Part shown: piece by piece, positions 43,394 to 45,838 of the stretch
Layout of the letters: each line of letters begins with the position of its first letter
Numbering within the stretch: position 1 is the first letter of the stretch
NCBI GenBank assembly: GCA_018335875.1
Contig: JAGXRN010000013.1
Span: 1-45,838, forward strand
Length of the DNA: 45,838 nt
Direction of reading: 5' to 3'
DNA from: Dethiobacter sp.
GTDB taxonomy: Bacteria > Bacillota > Dethiobacteria > Dethiobacterales > Dethiobacteraceae
Program-made: the position numbers and the translations under genes
The notes under the pieces: generated by a model
Told to the model about the DNA's origin: nothing
What the model saw: the letters and a program-made list of their open reading frames with translations, nothing else
Databases searched by the model: none

Positions 43394-45838
43394 TTAGAAG
43401 GTAACAGTCAGTACTACGTCCTCATTGGTATAAGTTCTTGATGAAATCTGATATGTTGCTATGACATCTCCGGCGGAATTGAATATGAACAGCGTCATTG
43501 AATCGAGTTCCGTAGCCCTCGAATAGCTCTCACCAAGCCACTTCTTTTGTTCTGTTGCTTCTCGTATTGTCCAATTGTAGGCGCCTTCCAGATCTGTAGA
43601 GTGAACTGTTACATGATAAGTAGTAACACTAAGAACCACGTCAGTTGTTACGCTGACTACTGCAGACGGCCTTTTCATGGCTACATCTTCCGTAATACCT
43701 GCGTACGATACGGTGACACTACCGGTCTTTGTGTTAAAGCCAAATGCTGTGACTGTGTAGCTGTAAGTACCGTTTATCAGCTCAAACTCCGCAATTCCGT
43801 CTTCATTTGTAGTTTTCGTCGTAGCCCCTATTACCACATTTGCCCCACTAATTGGTAGTGAGCCTTCTACTACCGTAAAAGTGGCTGTGTATTTAGTTTC
43901 ATTAAGGCTTACTGCGATGTCGACAGATGAGCCCGATACGGTAAAGCTTCCTGTTTCTGTATCATAACCGTGCTTTGATACGGTGTAGTTGTAGTTGCCG
44001 TCTTCCAAAACAAAGACTGCTGTACCCTGCTCATTTGTTGTCTTGCTTTCGAGGCCAATAGTAACTATTGCACCAAGCAGCGGGGATTCATCTGTTTCTG
44101 ACACAGTAAACGTCACAGCATAGATCGGAGTTAACGCAACATCTTCTGCTACTACATCATTCGCCACTGTAATTTCTCCGCTTTCCGGTTTATGCCCTGT
44201 GGCGGTAACTGTGTAGGGATAAGGTCCATTGACAAGGTCAAATACTGCAGTACCGTTTCCATCGGTTACTTTTTCCTCGCCCAAGATATCAATTACGGCA
44301 CCTGATATTGGGTTGACGCCGTCAGTAACTGTAAATGTTACTGCATGGGGCACTGAATTTTTGTCAACGAGGGTAACGTTAAATGTCCTGGCCTCGTTCG
44401 ACACAGTAAAGGTTCTTGAGAAATCAAGGTAGCCTTCCTTACTGACAGTGTACTGGTAGCTGCCATTGGTCAGGTTGAACACTACTGTTCCATCAGCGCC
44501 GGTTGTCTGCGCCAGCTTGCCGGTTACTACGACTTCTGCGCCTGCCAGAAGCTGCGAGTCTTCATCTTTTATGACAAATGTTACAGCATATTCGGCTTGT
44601 GTCAGCGAAATATTTATTTGTTTTGCTGCGTTACTGACTTCGACAAAGCCTGACTCCCCGTTATATCCCAGAGCGGTCACTGTGTAGGGGTAGTTTTCGT
44701 TTACCAGTGAGATAACAGCTTTGCCGTTGGAGTCTGTAGTTAAAGTATCACCGTCAATCTGTACGGATGCACCTGTAATGGGGGTACCCCCATATGTTAT
44801 GGTGAATTCCACTTGATGTGGTACTGTGTCTTCGTCGATTAAGGTAACTGAGATAGTTTTATCCGCATTAGTTACAGTGAAGCTCCCTGAATCCTCAACA
44901 TAACCCGCTTTGCTGACGGTGTAATCATAACTGTCATTAGTCAGGTTAAAGGTTGCCGTTCCGGTTGCATCAGTTTCTTTAGCCTCACCCTGAATATCAA
45001 TAACTGCCTGCGCGACAGGATTAACGCCGTCTGTCACTGTAAATATCACGGTGTATTCAGTCATCGTCAATGCAACGACTTCCTCCACGATTGCGTTGTT
45101 GATTGTGACAGAGTTTGTAACCGTGTTATATCCCAGGGCTGTTACTGTGTATTCATAGGTATCATTGACAAGAGTTATTTCTGCTTTACCTTCGGCATCG
45201 GTTGTTAACGTTGTATCAGCAATATTTATGCTCGCTCCTACAATGGCATCATCACCACAAGTTACTGTGAAGGTCACTGTGTATATAGCGGGCAAAGTTA
45301 CAGCCAGGTCTTTGTCCTCATCTGCCACCGTCACCGTGCCGGTTGCTGTCTGATGTCCTGATTTTGTAATTGTATAAGAATAATCAGCATTTCGCAGGGC
45401 AAAGGAGACTTTTCCGTCACTTCCTGTTGTTTCTGCCGGCACACCGCTAATCTCAACCAAGGCGCCCTCCAGAGGGTCCACTCCGTCTGTTACTGTAAAG
45501 GTGACATCATAGAGTTCGCCAATGTTCAGGAAGACTATTTCCTTTGTGTATTCCCTGTATGCGATGGTGAACTGGCCGATTACCAAGCCTGCTGCATCGA
45601 ATATGAACAGCGGCATGGTTTCTTCGAGTGTACCCCTTGAATAGGTAGCATCAAAGGACTGCTTCGGTTTACTTTGGTCTAAAAGGGTCCAGCTTGCAGC
45701 CCCATCCATGTTTACACCGTGTACCGTTACCGTGAAGCTTTTTACTCCTTCAAGTTCAGACACGCCCACAGTTATGCTCGCTGCAGGATCGAACTCTGTG
45801 GCAAGGAAGACTATTTCCTGGGTGTATTCCCTGTATGC
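43394..45838 (-). CDS. C-terminal 814 residues of a repeat-rich surface protein (5' end outside the window)
   Basis: The frame is open to the right edge, so the start lies outside; a GTG at 45769 is internal. From the edge inward there is the tail of one about 90-residue domain (AYREYTQEIVFLA). A complete copy follows at about residues 21-108 (FTVTVHGVNMDG, SWTLLD, LFIFDAAGLVIGQFTI). Eight Ig-like repeats occupy about 109-725 and a last copy of the domain about 726-814 (YHVTVHSTDLEG, NWTI, LFIFNSAGDVIATYQI). The repeats follow FTVTDG..P..GA.V.I......TT...G.A.F.L.N..Y.YTV, a carboxypeptidase-regulatory-like / PEGA-like pattern. The shared domain links it to the CWB2 protein at 33382-34710, so a CWB2 or other anchor may lie in the missing N-terminus. 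No enzyme domain is visible. Confidence 0.93.
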   Translation of the reverse strand, partial: AYREYTQEIVFLATEFDPAASITVGVSELEGVKSFTVTVHGVNMDGAASWTLLDQSKPKQSFDATYSRGTLEETMPLFIFDAAGLVIGQFTIAYREYTKEIVFLNIGELYDVTFTVTDGVDPLEGALVEISGVPAETTGSDGKVSFALRNADYSYTITKSGHQTATGTVTVADEDKDLAVTLPAIYTVTFTVTCGDDAIVGASINIADTTLTTDAEGKAEITLVNDTYEYTVTALGYNTVTNSVTINNAIVEEVVALTMTEYTVIFTVTDGVNPVAQAVIDIQGEAKETDATGTATFNLTNDSYDYTVSKAGYVEDSGSFTVTNADKTISVTLIDEDTVPHQVEFTITYGGTPITGASVQIDGDTLTTDSNGKAVISLVNENYPYTVTALGYNGESGFVEVSNAAKQINISLTQAEYAVTFVIKDEDSQLLAGAEVVVTGKLAQTTGADGTVVFNLTNGSYQYTVSKEGYLDFSRTFTVSNEARTFNVTLVDKNSVPHAVTFTVTDGVNPISGAVIDILGEEKVTDGNGTAVFDLVNGPYPYTVTATGHKPESGEITVANDVVAEDVALTPIYAVTFTVSETDESPLLGAIVTIGLESKTTNEQGTAVFVLEDGNYNYTVSKHGYDTETGSFTVSGSSVDIAVSLNETKYTATFTVVEGSLPISGANVVIGATTKTTNEDGIAEFELINGTYSYTVTAFGFNTKTGSVTVSYAGITEDVAMKRPSAVVSVTTDVVLSVTTYHVTVHSTDLEGAYNWTIREATEQKKWLGESYSRATELDSMTLFIFNSAGDVIATYQISSRTYTNEDVVLTVTF
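43665..45515 (-). repeat. Eight tandem Ig-like repeats arranged as four dimers
   Basis: Each unit is about 75-80 residues. Units 1, 3, 5 and 7 carry Y(T)(V/I)(S/T)K.G, and units 2, 4, 6 and 8 carry YTVTA.G. The strict alternation indicates growth by duplication of a two-repeat unit of about 150-155 residues. Two of the odd units (3 and 5) end in a VTL(I/V)D.(D/N)(T/S)VPH linker. Confidence 0.85.

Overview
The window looks like chromosomal DNA of a Gram-positive anaerobe, most likely a clostridial (Bacillota) species. The indications are purine-rich Shine-Dalgarno sequences, a three-repeat CWB2 cell-wall protein, type I dockerins, and a membrane-embedded LuxR-type regulator. This is an inference from gene content; no rRNA or other taxonomic marker is present. 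Almost everything large here encodes secreted or cell-surface protein.

Left block (1-28,600). The first 28 codons of a transposase run off the left edge on the minus strand. Next is a secreted subtilisin-like protease ending in a dockerin (447-2021). Then comes one uninterrupted 26.2-kb gene (2184-28352) for an 8,722-residue secreted protein that also ends in a dockerin. Its order is: signal peptide, acidic linker, chitobiase-like/FN3/Ig-like arrays, two colinear copies of a PKD-CARDB cassette of about 1,830 residues, a unique helical block of about 730 residues, Ig/carboxypeptidase-regulatory-like domains, dockerin. Nothing catalytic was recognised in it.

Control region (28,350-30,550). A divergent gene encodes a 12-TM LuxR-type regulator. 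A 15-nt sequence (CGTCTATCACCCTTA and its complement), part of an inverted repeat, occurs once before the giant gene and once after the regulator gene. In both places it has the same orientation, it overlaps a TAGACG hexamer 17-18 nt from a TAAAAT hexamer, and it lies about 80 nt before a start codon: that of the giant gene, and that of a 28-codon single-TM peptide. This is the best candidate for an undescribed regulatory system here: membrane LuxR sensor, giant dockerin protein and small membrane peptide, perhaps with the dockerin protease.

Debris block (30,200-33,300). AT-richer DNA with gene remnants: FAD-linked oxidase tail, SEC-C protein with an in-frame stop, truncated TnpB, IS605-like hairpin, a coding-looking tail and a GLUG-type fragment. 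It also holds an intact HigBA-like toxin-antitoxin pair with a dyad operator, and three copies of a palindromic GGTACCGGG repeat that each sit at or after the 3' end of a gene, in its sense direction.

Right block (33,300-45,838). Three minus-strand surface-protein genes: a CWB2 protein, a 2,750-residue parallel beta-helix protein with C-terminal helical repeats, and the C-terminal 814 residues of a protein made of eight Ig-like repeats. The first and third share an about 90-residue domain I cannot assign to a known family.
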